Shown piece after piece: positions 1 through 9,783 of a stretch of DNA of 40,748 nt. Position numbers and translations under genes: made by a program. The stretch's first letter is position 1, and each line of letters starts with the position of its first letter. The DNA lies in contig CAZCNE010000010.1 in NCBI GenBank assembly GCA_964500515.1, forward strand, positions 1-40,748, read 5' to 3'. This DNA comes from Altimarinus sp964500515. GTDB lineage: Bacteria; Patescibacteriota; Gracilibacteria; BD1-5; UBA6164. The notes beneath the pieces are model-generated. The model did no database searches, had not been told where the DNA came from, and saw only the letters and a list, made by a program, of their open reading frames with translations.

Positions 1-492
1 CTTCGTTTTGTCGATTTCTCTTCCTTCTTAAGGGGGATGTGAATGAAATGAGCAGGGAGATATTTTTTCCTTGCCATTTCGACCGTAGTGAAGGAATCAA
101 TTTAAGTCCCCCTTGATAAAGGGGGAAACGAACGAAGTGAGAGGGGGATTATATTTCCTTGTCATTTCGACCATAGCGGAGAAATCTGTTCTTGATTGTT
201 GCTATATATTATTGTTAATACTTATGCGAAGTATTTGTGCAAAGACAGATCTCTCGACTACACTTTTTTGTTTCGCTCGAGATGACAAAGTTTTTTTTAA
301 TCCCCCTTACCCCCTTTATCAAGGGAGAATTTTGTTTGATCATTTCTTCGTTTATCCGTTTAATAAAACCCCCTACCCCCCTTTGCAAAAGGGTGGATAT
401 TCTTAGCTTTATCGTTTTTTCGGTTAATACCGCCTTTACAAAAAAGTGGAAACAAACGAAACGAATAGACGAATTTTATTTCTTTGAAAATA
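1..492. repeat. Gene-free repeat-rich region
   Basis: I find no gene here in table 25. The stretch is built from short mosaic repeats: a palindrome at about 107-126 (CCCCCTTGATAAAGGGGG core), related half-palindromes at about 301-327 and 369-393, and two diverged copies of a unit beginning CCTTG(C/T)CATTTCGACC at 69 and 157. This kind of dispersed intergenic palindrome is common in CPR and other bacterial genomes. Short standard-code ORFs here run through the repeats and resemble no protein. Confidence 0.7.
69..290 (+). repeat. Dispersed repeat, copy 1 of inverted pair
   Basis: This block recurs in inverted orientation at 4527-4696. Shared segments in order are CATTTCGACC, GTCAATTTAAGTCCCCCTT (the first base differs here), AAACGAACGAAGTGAGAGGG, TATTTGTGCAAAGAC, GATCTCTCGACTACA and CTCGAGATGACAAAG. 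Copy 1 carries an extra internal stretch of about 50 bases (about 150-205) that contains a second CATTTCGACC unit. It encodes nothing and looks like a non-autonomous, possibly RNA-structured element. Confidence 0.75.
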
Positions 493-1191
493 CTATTTAC
501 TTATTTTTACAAATTTTTCTTCTCATGATTTTTCAAAAAATATATATACATCATTTACATTCCATTCAATGTTTTCATCAAAAAAACTTAATTTTCAATT
601 TATATTTTTTAAATTGAAATCTTTTGAAACTTCTCATAATCTTTCAGGATTTTTATAAACTCAAATGAAATTTAGTTTTCATTCATCATAACTTAAGTTA
701 TCGTCAGAAAAATAATAAATTCATAATAAATGATTTTTATTATCAAAATATAATTTTATTTCATTAGATATATTTTTATTTAATGTTCCAGAAAAAATAT
801 CATCTCAATTTAATAAAGCATTATAATCAACTCTTTCTCAAGCAAAAATAGTTAATTCTCAAAATCAAGTATTTGTTAAATTTGTTTTTAAAGTTAAAGT
901 TTTTGTATTTTCATCTAAACTAAAACTTGTTTTTGAGTTTGTAGTAATTTTATTTATTATGTAAGAAAAATATGTACTTCAAGAAAAATTTGCATTATAA
1001 TCAACAATTTCTTTACTTTCAACTCTAAAATTCAAATCATTTATCTTATCTTCAAGCAAAGCTAGTTCTGTTTGTATTTTGTTTCAAGAAGTTATTTTTG
1101 AATAATAAGTCAATCAAGAAACTGATATTAATGCGATTATAGAAATAGAAACTATAAGTTCAACTAGTGTAAAAGCTTGTGTTTTTTTCAT
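493..1191 (-). CDS. Type IV prepilin-like protein
   Basis: The product is a 232-residue pseudopilin or minor pilin. It starts MKKTQAFTLVELIVSISIIA: a short positively charged leader, then the prepilin peptidase site (cut before F7) with the conserved Glu at +5 (E11) and a hydrophobic N-terminal helix to about residue 27. The C-terminal ~200 residues should form the extracellular globular domain; I cannot assign them further. TGA codons within the body are read as Gly, and the stop is TAG. The ATG at 1191 is two bases from the stop of the upstream transferase gene (1193), so the two are probably cotranscribed. The assembly machinery it would use is encoded at 23058-27602. Its identity as a pilin-type substrate is clear; its exact role (major, minor or type II pseudopilin) is not. 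Confidence 0.85.
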
Positions 1192-1192
1192 A

Positions 1193-2245
1193 TTATTTTT
1201 TTAATTTTTTAATTTCATCAATTATATTATTCAAAAATACAACCACAAAAACAATTATAGCAAAAACAATAATTTTTCATGTTTTATCCAAAAAAAGTGA
1301 TGTTATTCAAAAGAAAAATGATAAACTATATATAAAAATTAAAACTTGTTTATTTGAAAATCATTTATTTAAAAGCCTGTGGTGAAGATGTGTAAAATCT
1401 TTTTTCATAGGATTTTTTCATTTTAATATTCTTTTTAAAATCACATAAACAGCATCAACGGCATAGATTCCAAAAACAACCAAAACTGTAGCAATTTTTC
1501 AACCAGAAATAATTGCCAAACTAGCTAACATAAAAGCCAAAAACATAGTTCCTGAATCTCACATCAAAATTTTTTCTTTTACATCATAAAACCAAAATGG
1601 AATTAATGTTCAAACTAATATTGTTGATAAAGTCATTATAAATATAGCGTTTTCAATTCATCATTTATAATCATCATTATAAAATAAAATCATTCAAAGT
1701 AAAAATAATATAAAAAATGAAATAAGCGAAATTCAACTAGTATTTCCAGGAATTCAATCTGTCCAATTTAAAGAATTAAACACAAAAACATACCAAATTA
1801 TAGTAAAAACTAAAGGAATTATATAAATATTTATTCCAAAAATATTTAAATATAGAGTTTCTAGATTAATAATTCAACCAAAAATATTGCTTATATAACC
1901 TATTTTTATAGAAGTAATTCAAATAATTGCTCAAATAAGTATTTGAAATAATAATCTTATTTTGGGACTAACTTCTATCATATCATCTATAAAACTAAGA
2001 ATTGTTATTATAAAACCAAAAATCCAAATAAGATAAAGTTTATTGTTATGTGGAACAAAAAAATATGAACAAATAAAAAATACCAAAAAAAATACAACTC
2101 ACATACTATATGGAACAGCTTTTCTTTTTTTTCAATATTTTTCTGGATTATCCAAAATTTTCCATCTTTTAAATAATTTTTTCAATATTTCTATCAAAAA
2201 AAATGATAAAATCAAGGAAGATATAAATGCAAAAATTACTGTCAT
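1193..2245 (-). CDS. WecA/MraY-family glycosyl-1-phosphate transferase
   Basis: A 350-residue polytopic membrane protein of the UDP-sugar:polyprenyl-phosphate glycosyl-1-phosphotransferase family (glycosyltransferase family 4). It would load a sugar-1-phosphate onto undecaprenyl phosphate at the inner face of the membrane. Motifs in order are FIDDMIEVSPK near residue 87, an Asp-Gly catalytic loop NWTDGIPGNTSGIS near 160, GDSGTMFLAF near 230, and a histidine motif THLHHRLLNKG near 285. The His motif is typical of WecA/TagO rather than MraY, so it probably starts a wall polymer or surface glycan instead of lipid I. The family usually has DGxDGL where this has DGIPGN, a noticeable departure. The ATG at 2245 overlaps the end of the PnuC-like gene by 10 bases, which suggests translational coupling. 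Confidence 0.85.
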
Positions 2246-2991
2246 AATTTATTTTTAAATCATAAATATTGCGGTAAAATTTTGGAAAAATACATAAAAC
2301 TAGTAAGTGCTAAAAGAAAATATCAAAAATCAAGTCAATTTAAACTTCATGCATTATAACTAAAATATGATCAAATCAAATATCATAAAAATATTCATAC
2401 ACATCATAAGTAATTTAACCAATATCTAAATTTATCATTAACACTTATTAATCAAATTGAACCAAGAGAAAATCAAATAGCCATTATCAAACTATCTATT
2501 CACAAATTAAACTTAAAATCAAATCACAAAAAATGAAGTGTTTCTTTTGAAAAATAAATAAAAACAAATAGAAAAATTATATTTAAAATAGCTAAAGAAA
2601 AAGAATTTAAATACTTTAAATTCAGCTTAAAATTATAAAAACTTATAGCTTTTATTGCTCAAAAAGTATAACAAATTTGCCAGATTAGATATTGACTTTG
2701 TCATTTATAAAAAAACCCATAAATTGCAAGAGAAAGAAAAGTTAATACTCAAAAGAATTGATATAAAGCTCATACTTGATTTATATTTTTACTATAAGCT
2801 CAAATAGCGCACATTATAAACACATTTGCAACTAAATTTACAAAAAAAAGAAGCATTATTTCAAGGATATTTCACTTTCAAGTAAAAAAAACAATAAATA
2901 ATGAAATAATAAAAATAATACATATCCAAAAATTTTCTTTTGAAAAAGTCTTAAATTCTTCTATAAAAATATTTTTTGTTTTCAAAGACAA
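2236..2991 (-). CDS. PnuC-like nicotinamide mononucleotide/riboside transporter
   Basis: A 251-residue membrane protein with about seven hydrophobic segments. It has the look of PnuC: a block with IWQICYTFGAIKAISF and, later, DSLIMAIGFSLGSIGLIS followed by a conserved-looking Trp (FRYWLNYLG). PnuC proteins import ribosylated vitamin precursors (nicotinamide riboside, and relatives for thiamin or riboflavin), and the substrate cannot be told from sequence alone. No ATG lies before the first membrane helix. The first in-frame ATG (2856) would remove it, so I use TTG at 2991, just after the stop of the upstream nucleotidase in the same frame. The neighbouring nucleotidases fit a nucleotide or NAD salvage role. 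The family assignment is moderate; the gene itself is certain. Confidence 0.6.
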
Positions 2992-2994
2992 AAA

Positions 2995-3579
2995 TTATAA
3001 AATAATATCTTTCCAATTTTTTACTCTTATTATATTTTTACTATTTAAATTTATATATTTATTCCAAGTTTTTTCAAGTAAAAAAGTTTTTATTCAATTT
3101 TCTGCTAATTCTAAAGCATAATCTGGATTATCTTCTATCATAGTTTCAATTCAATGTTCTCTACAAATTTGAGATTTATCTTTTCTATTATCTTCATCAT
3201 GATTTGCAAAAATTATCTCTTCAAATATATCTTTAAAACATTTGTCTAACCAATCTTTTGAATATTGATAAAATAAATCTTGACTTCTTGCTGTAATTAC
3301 CTTAAATCTAAATCATAACTTTTTATGTTTCTTTAAAATTTCTTTAGCTCATGAAACTGGTTTAACCTCTAAATTAATATCATCAATCAATGCCTTTCTG
3401 TACCATTCAATCGATTCTTCATAACTAATATTGTATTTTGGAATATTACAAATATAAACATGGGTAACTAAATTTTTTTCTACCAATTCTCAATTAAGCT
3501 TATTGTCATAATATTTAAATATATAATCAAAAGTTTCTGCCAAAACTTCATCTAAATCAACTCAAATAATTTTATTCAT
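2995..3579 (-). CDS. HAD 5'-nucleotidase of the NT5C type
   Basis: A 194-residue soluble haloacid dehalogenase-superfamily enzyme. Motif I is GVDLDEVLAET (D8 nucleophile, D10 acid/base), motif II is VITARS near residue 90, and the late acidic motif is IEDNPDYALELAENGIK. This arrangement matches the C-type 5'(3')-deoxyribonucleotidase family, which strips phosphate from (deoxy)nucleoside monophosphates. It lies immediately upstream of the PnuC-like gene and downstream of a UMPH-1 type nucleotidase, so the cluster has at least two separate NMP phosphatases. The stop codon is TAA and the ATG is preceded by AT-rich sequence without an obvious ribosome binding site. Confidence 0.8.
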
Positions 3580-3656
3580 AGTAATTTTTTTTAATATTTA
3601 TTAATTTTCATATTATATTTACTTTTCTTTTTGGAATTTTTTAAACTTTGTTTTTC

Positions 3657-4493
3657 TTAAAATAAATCTTTTAAAACTGTAGCATTATTATCTCAAGTCA
3701 AAACTAAATCAAAGTTTTTTATATATTCATCTAATAATTTTTCATTTTCTTCATTATAAAATCAAATTTTTAATAAACTTTCATACTCAAATCATTCTAT
3801 CATTCACGCATCTCAAATAGAATCTCCAAGTAAAATTACATTTTTTCTTTTTTCTATTTCTTTATAAATTTCTGGATAAGTATTTAAAATTGTCTCGTCT
3901 TTATTTAATGAATGAATTATTCTTTTATCGTAATTTATAGCTTTTCAAGAATTATCAAATTCAAATTTATTTGAAATAATTTTTACATTTTTAGTAAAAA
4001 AACCTTCTTTTTTTAGATAAATTTCTATAGAATCTGCTCAAAGTCAATTTGCTGAGATAATAACTAAAGGAATATTATTTTTAGACAAAAAAACAAGAAA
4101 ATCCTTTACTCAAGTTCTTAATTCTATTATCTTGCTTTCAATAATTTTTTCTATATCTTTTTTGTTTAACTTTTTTTCTAACAATAAATCAAAATGAGCT
4201 TTCCGCCAATTAGTCATTTCTTTCTTTTTTTCTTCTATTGAAATATTTGGATTTTTTTCGATAGGATTATAATAATTAAATAATTCATGAGCTTTTTTTG
4301 AATAATCTTCATCAAGATATCATTCATCTCTAAGAACTGAAATCAAACTTGGTCTTTTTTTTCAAGCCGAAAATGCTTTTGTTAAAGTATTATCAAAATC
4401 AGCTAAAATATGAAGATTATCAAATCAGTCTTTTTTGATTTTATACAAAGTTTCTTCAAACTTATCTTTATTTTTATAAATAATTTCTTGCAT
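3657..4493 (-). CDS. UMPH-1 family pyrimidine 5'-nucleotidase
   Basis: A 278-residue HAD enzyme that matches the UMPH-1 / cytosolic 5'-nucleotidase III family along its length. ADFDNTLTK (D32 nucleophile, D34) is followed by KKRPSLISVLRDEGYLDEDY, a YYNPIEKNPNISIEEKKKEM segment, an RTGVKDF cap-return motif, VIISANGLG, the SNKFEF and IIHSLNKDE blocks, and LLGDSIGDAGM carrying the late acidic pair. Eukaryotic members hydrolyse UMP, CMP and 7-methyl-GMP and have phosphotransferase activity; bacterial members are uncommon. Its presence beside another HAD nucleotidase and an HD hydrolase suggests salvage of nucleotides taken from a host. It starts 34 bases inside the repeat at 4527-4696, on the gene-cluster side. 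Confidence 0.88.
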
Positions 4494-4526
4494 ATTTTTT
4501 CATATAAATGAAACAAAAAGTAAAAC

Positions 4527-4696
4527 CTTTGTCATCTCGAGTGAAATGTAATGTAGTCGAGAGATCCGTCTTTGCACAAATATTTCGCTAATATTAAAGA
4601 AATAGTAAATATAAAAATCCCCCTCTCACTTCGTTCGTTTCCTCCTTATAAAAGGGGGACTTAAATTGACTCCTCCACTTTGGTCGAAATGACAAG
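4527..4696 (-). repeat. Dispersed repeat, copy 2 of inverted pair
   Basis: In reverse complement this matches the block at 69-290 segment by segment, without the extra ~50-base insertion of copy 1. Together they bracket five genes (493-4493) as long imperfect inverted repeats. It ends six bases before the stop codon of the HD-domain gene and begins 33 bases before the start of the UMPH-1 gene. Confidence 0.75.
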
Positions 4697-4701
4697 TTTT
4701 T

Positions 4702-5286
4702 CTATCACAAATAAAACATCTTTTCTTTTTCCATTCTATCAAAATAAATATCAAGGATTTTTCTGAGTCAAAAAGTGTCATCTATTTTTGAATATTTATT
4801 TTCTATTACATCTTTTTTTATAGCTTTATAAGTATGAAATTCTATTCATCATCAAAGATAAATTTGAATTATTGGTTGCAGTTTATCAAGTTGATAAATA
4901 AACAAAGCCTCTTTCGAGCTTTTTTCTTCATATTCAATAATAAGTTTTTTAAAATCTTTAAAATTCTCTTTTCATAAAACACTTTCAAGTTTATCAAGAG
5001 ATTTCTTTTCTCTTTCATTTTTTGTGCGTTTATTTTCTTTATCTAAAAAATAAGTATCTCAAGCAAAAATCTCAACTAAATCGTGATAAAGAGCAATTTT
5101 TATGCATTTTAACTCATCAAGTTCTCCAAAATCTGGAAGTAAAACAGAAGCAATCATTGCAAGTTGAAAAGAATGAGCAGCATCACTTTCTTTTTCTCAT
5201 CACTTTAATGTAATTACTCTTTTTATATTGTTCATCTCATCAAGAAGTTCTATGAATTTAAGTTTATTTTTTAAGTTTGTAATCAT
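4702..5286 (-). CDS. HD-domain nucleotidase (YfbR/HD_3 type)
   Basis: A 194-residue soluble HD-superfamily metal-dependent phosphohydrolase. The metal ligands are visible as H38 (in ESDAAHSFQL), the H68-D69 pair in ALYHDLVEIFAGDT, and a later Asp near residue 130 (YQLDKLQP). The spacing and the E-x-x-x-GD that follows HD match the HD_3/YfbR group, which removes phosphate from deoxynucleoside monophosphates. It is a third nucleotide phosphatase in the same strand-wise cluster. The last codons are Gly (TGA) then TAG; a standard-code reading would stop one codon early with no loss. It lies 21 bases downstream of the SHMT gene. Confidence 0.82.
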
Positions 5287-5307
5287 ATTTAATCTAATAA
5301 ATTAACC

Positions 5308-6636
5308 TTAATAATTATATATAGGAAATTCTTTACATAAATCTTTTATTTCTTGTCTTATTTCTTTTAATTTACTATTTGCGTTTATAAAATCATAAAA
5401 TCTTTTTAAGTTTTCTTTTCTCTCCTCTTTATCATCACTATAATCAAAATCTTTTACTTCATCACTAACTTCTTTTATCCATTTTGCTACTTTCTCCATT
5501 TCTTTTTCTTTCATTCATCTCATAGTAAGTATTGGCGTTCACATACGAATTCAGCTTGGATTAAATGCTGTTGCTGGATCTTGAGGAATTGTATTTTTAT
5601 TTAATGTAATTCAAGCTTTATTAAGAGCTTCTTGCAAAAATACACCTCTTCATCTCCCTACATTTACCAAAATTAAATGATTTTCTGTTCCTCAACTTAC
5701 TAAATTAAATCATAATTTTTTTAGTTCTTGAGCTAAATGATTTGCATTTATTTTTATTTGCTTATTTAGTTCTTTAAATTCTGGTTTCAAAGCTTCTCAT
5801 AAAGCTACAGCTATAGCCAAAGTTTGGTGATTATGTGGTCATCATTGTAGTCATGGAAATACTGCTCTGTCTATTTTACTTGCCAAATCTGGATCTTTTT
5901 TAAGTCATTTTTCTGTTACCATAATCATTCATCATCTTGGTCATCTCATAGTTTTGTGAGTTGTTGTTGTTATTATATCGACATAAGGTGCTGGATTTGT
6001 ATGAACTCAAGAAATTACAAGTCAGGAAATGTGAGCAATATCAGCTGCAACATAAGCTCAAACTTCATCTGCAAGTTTTCCTATTTCTTCAAAAGGAAAT
6101 TCTCTTGGATAAGCTGATGCTCAAATCCAAACAAGTTTTGGCTTATTTTCTCTTATAATTTTTGCTGTTTCTTCTAAATCTATATATCAATCAGATTTTA
6201 CATGATACTGAATAGAATTATAATAAATTCAAGTTGCAGAAACTTTCCAACCATGAGTTAAGTGTCATCAATCTGGTAAACTTTGCCCTACAATTGTATC
6301 TCAAGGATTGCAAGTTGCCAAATAAACAGCCAAATTTGCAGGACTTCAACTATAAGGCTGAACATTTACATGTATAACTCATGGAAATGCTTTTTTTGCT
6401 CTTTCTATAGCTAACTCTTCAACTTGATCAACAATATGATTTCATCAATAAAATCTTTTTTTAGCATATCATTCACTGTATTTGTTTGTAAAAGGAGTTC
6501 AAAGAGCTTCAATTACTGATAAAGAAGCTATGCATTCTGAAGGTATTAATTCTAAAGATGTTTCTTGTCTATTTATTTCTTTTAAAACTAGATCATAGCA
6601 AAGAGGATCAGTTTTTTTTAAATTATCAAAATTCAT
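5308..6636 (-). CDS. glyA: Serine hydroxymethyltransferase
   Basis: A 442-residue PLP enzyme that interconverts serine plus tetrahydrofolate with glycine plus 5,10-methylene-THF, the main one-carbon source for dTMP synthesis. Family landmarks run in order: LELIPSECIAS (usually LIASEN), TNKYSEGYAKKRFYGG, NVQPYSGSPANLAVY, the PLP-lysine motif TTTTHKTMRGPRGG near residue 226, FPGLQGGPHNHQTLAIA and the C-terminal GIRMGTPILTMRGM. Length is close to the family norm of about 415-420, with a slightly longer charged C-terminal tail. IPSEC in place of IASEN is a small deviation. At least a dozen TGA codons fall on conserved glycines. The ATG at 6636 follows a 161-base spacer. Confidence 0.96.
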
Positions 6637-6797
6637 AACAAAATGATTAAAAAGTAAAAATTTATCTTATATTTAATTATTTTTTAGATAAAAAATTTTC
6701 ATAATTTATTTAAAAAGTATCAACTTAGTTGTAAAATTATAATTCATGAAATAAAAATTTAATGATAAATTGTATATTTTGATTTTTTAATTAATTT

Positions 6798-8069
6798 TTA
6801 CTCTTTTTCTTTTGTATTTTCTTTATATTTATCTATAGCTATTTGCAAAGATCAATTTTTAATAAAACTTTCAAGAACTTTTTTTGCTTCTTCTAATTGT
6901 CTATCATATTGTTTTTCATAATCTTCTTTAATATATTTTATTTCTACATCTGGTTTTATTCATTCTTTATCAATATTAACTCAATTTGGAGTAAACCAAT
7001 TTGCTATTGTTAATTTTAATAATCATCAATTAGATAAATCAAAAGGTTCTTGTACAGATCATTTTCAAAAAGTTTTTTCTCAAACTAATATGGCTTTATC
7101 ATATTCTCTTAAGGCTCAAGCTGTTATTTCAGAAGCTGATGCAGAATTTCAATTAATTAAAACTACTATTTTTTTATCAAAAATGTTTCATTTATTATTA
7201 CTATAATACATATCATCAAATTTACTATCTCTAAATTTAGTTTTTACCAAAACCTTTCATTTTTCCATAAAATTGGAAAGAATTTCTACAGAACTTTGTA
7301 AATATCATCATCAATTATCTCTTAAATCAATAATTATACCATCAACTTTTTTATCTTGCATTTCTTTTAAAGCTGTTTTAAATTCTTCTGATGCTGTATC
7401 TCAAAACATATTTAAAGCAATATAAGCTATGTTTTTGTCTTCAAATACTTCTGTTTGTACAGAAGGAATATTAATTTTTTTTCTAGTTATTTCTTTTTCT
7501 ATTGGATCAATTTCTGTAGATCTCAAAATAGTTAATTTAACCTTTGTTCATGCTTTTCATTTTATTAAATTAACTGCATCATATAAATTTAAATCCTTTA
7601 ATTCAGATGAATCTGCTTTTGTAATAACATCTCAAACTAAAATTCAAGAATTTTTTGCTGGAGAATCTTTAACTACCATGCTTACCTTTACTCAATAGTT
7701 TTCAAGTTTTTCAACTACTGCTCAAATTCATTCAAAATCTCAAGCTAAAGTTTCTTCAAATGATTCCTTTTCTTCTTTTGACATATATTCACTATGTTTA
7801 TCTCATAAAGATGAAACCATTCAATCAACCATTCAAGAAACAATATCATCATTTTTTATTCAATCTATTCAATAAAATTCACTTTTTATTTCATCAAAAA
7901 CTTCCCAAACAAGTGATAAATCAAGTTTTCAAGAATTAGTTGTTATATTTTTTGTTGAATTTTCTGTATTTTCAGCTTTTTTATCACTAATAATATATCA
8001 AAGAAAAAAACTTGTTAAAATCAATATAAAAACTAATAAGTTTTTTACATTTTTGTTAGAATCTTGCAT
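6798..8069 (-). CDS. C-terminal processing protease, S41 family
   Basis: A 423-residue exported serine protease of the CtpA/Prc family. A single N-terminal membrane anchor (about residues 10-26, LLVFILILTSFFLGYIIS) is followed by an S41 N-terminal domain (SSLGDKHSEYMSKEE), a PDZ domain (about 105-190, with FEGIGAVVEK and SPAKNSGILVGDVI) and the catalytic core. The nucleophile Ser lies in NGNSASASEITAG near residue 311 and the general-base Lys in GEKTFGKGSVQ about 25 residues later. Such enzymes trim or degrade cell-envelope proteins. It is transcribed divergently from 8413 across a 343-base intergenic region and is followed by glyA after 161 bases. Confidence 0.93.
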
Positions 8070-8412
8070 TTTCCAAAAAATTATATTTTTAAAGTATTTA
8101 ACAAAACAAATATAATCTTTAATTGAAAAAAAACAAGTCAATCTAAAATAAAAAACAATGTTAAATAATTATAAATAATTTTTATCCTTTAGTTTAAAGT
8201 AAAAATTTTTAGTTTTAAACAATGTTAAAAATCCAAAAAAATAATTTAGTCTTTAAATACATAAAATAGTTTTTTACAAAGAAAATTATTACTATTACTA
8301 TATATAATATATATAATAATAAATAAATAATAGAACATAAAGTTAAAAACTATTTTTTTGATATTTTTAAAAGTTTATAGTAAAATAATATAGATATTAT
8401 ATTTTTATAAAT
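8070..8412. promoter_or_regulatory. Divergent promoter region, no gene
   Basis: Extremely AT-rich spacer between two divergent genes. The clearest promoter is rightward: TTGATA (8358-8363), 17 bases, TAAAAT (8381-8386), with the start codon 27 bases on. Leftward, a TTGACT lies upstream of the protease gene with a weaker GATTAT about 18 bases on. A 12-base direct repeat AACAATGTTAAA occurs at about 8154-8165 and 8218-8229, which could be a protein-binding site. No ORF or stable hairpin is seen. Confidence 0.5.
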
Positions 8413-9771
8413 ATGAATTATTTTAAGATAGTTGCATCAAAAGATCAAAAAAGGTTTGATTTAATAATTCAAGCTGATTTAGAAATTGAAGCAAGAGATA
8501 AAATACATAAAGATTGATATACTATTTTAAGCATAGAAAAAGTTGATAACTTAAATTTATTGTGAAATAAATTCTTTTTTACTGTAAAAAAAGAATGAGA
8601 TATAAAAAATTGAGTTATTTATTGAGATGATATATTTAAAGTTTATTTAAAGTTAAGAAAAGACTTTGATTATGAAGTTATTTCTTTATTTAATGAAAAA
8701 GATAAGGATAAAACAAATGAAGAAAAAAATGAAATACTTAAAAAAATTGAAGAAGAATATTACTTTTTTACTTGAATAAAAAACCAAAAAAATATACAAA
8801 AAAGAAATTTGCAAGAAAAAGAAGAAAATAAAAATATATTGGAAAAAGACTTTTTTTTGAAAAAAGAACTTGAAGAAATAAATAAATCAACAGACAATAT
8901 ATTGATAAAAATTCAAAGTTTTTTAAATAATTCTTTATTTAAATTATCTTTAGAAGACAGAGAAAAAATAAATATTTTGTATAATAGCATAATTTCAATA
9001 AAAAATTGAAGAAATATAAATAAACTCAGAGAAATAAATGAATTAGCTTTAGTTAAAATATGAAATATCGAATTGGAATATTTAGAAAAAACAAAAAATG
9101 AAAAAATTTGAAAATTATTAAAAGAAACTAATTTACTATTAAAACAATTATGATCAAAAGAGCAAATTATAGAGAAAGAAAAAGATGTTTTATATCAAGC
9201 AAAAAAATTTTTTTCACTTTTTAATTTTTGAAAAAATAAGAAAAAAACGGTAAATGAATGAAAATTAGACAAGGAATCACATTCTTATATAAAAACATTA
9301 GTTTTAATCAAAAAATATAAAGAAAAAAGACAAATAGTTAATAAAAAAATAATTAAAAGCTTCTTTTCTCTAAAATTTAATTGAGAAGAATTAGAAAACC
9401 TTAGATTAAAAAAATCTGTAATAAATCAAAATATATCTATTTTGAATGCAAAATTAAAATGAAAAATTTATTCTTATACCAAAATAACAAGATGATATAA
9501 AAAAATAGAAGAAAAATTTATAAATTTATTAAAATCTATATCAAATCAATTAAATGTAATACTAGTTTTTTTTAGTATAGTGTTTTTTATATTTATTTCT
9601 TTAGGCTTTTTTGGTTTTATAGATCTTGATATAAATCTTTATTGAATTTCAATTATTATCTATCTGATAATAAGTATGATATTTTTATGTATTAGTAAAG
9701 GTTTTATTTCTTTCACACTTTATTTTGTATTTTTAGTTTTTTTAAATATATTTTTTATAGTAAATTTTTAA
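8413..9771 (+). CDS. Coiled-coil membrane protein, unknown function
   Basis: A 452-residue protein I do not recognise as a whole. Residues 1-45 (MNYFKIVASKDQKRFDLIIQ... then ADLEIEARDKIHKDGYTILS) resemble the short N-terminal domain that opens many PilC/GspF proteins, which usually reads as a small alpha-beta unit linked to an IEADSEEEA-like stretch. Residues ~100-370 are Lys/Glu-rich with long heptad-like stretches (a predicted coiled coil). The C-terminus (~380-452) has three hydrophobic segments that would place it in the inner membrane. It has its own good promoter (8358-8386) and is followed after 12 bases by another membrane protein, likely an operon. A pilus or envelope link is inferred only from the N-terminal resemblance. 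Confidence 0.8.
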
Positions 9772-9783
9772 ACTATAAAAAAT

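Noticed and set aside
113..617. Two overlapping plus-strand standard-code ORFs
   Set aside because: They run through dispersed palindromic repeats and the antisense of a prepilin gene; the peptides resemble nothing and are repeat translations.
493..4493. A classical insertion sequence or transposon between the inverted repeats
   Set aside because: There is no transposase or integrase gene in the interval and no target duplication that I could identify.
7429..7698. Plus-strand ORF opposite the CtpA-type protease
   Set aside because: It is the antisense of a well-supported S41 protease frame.
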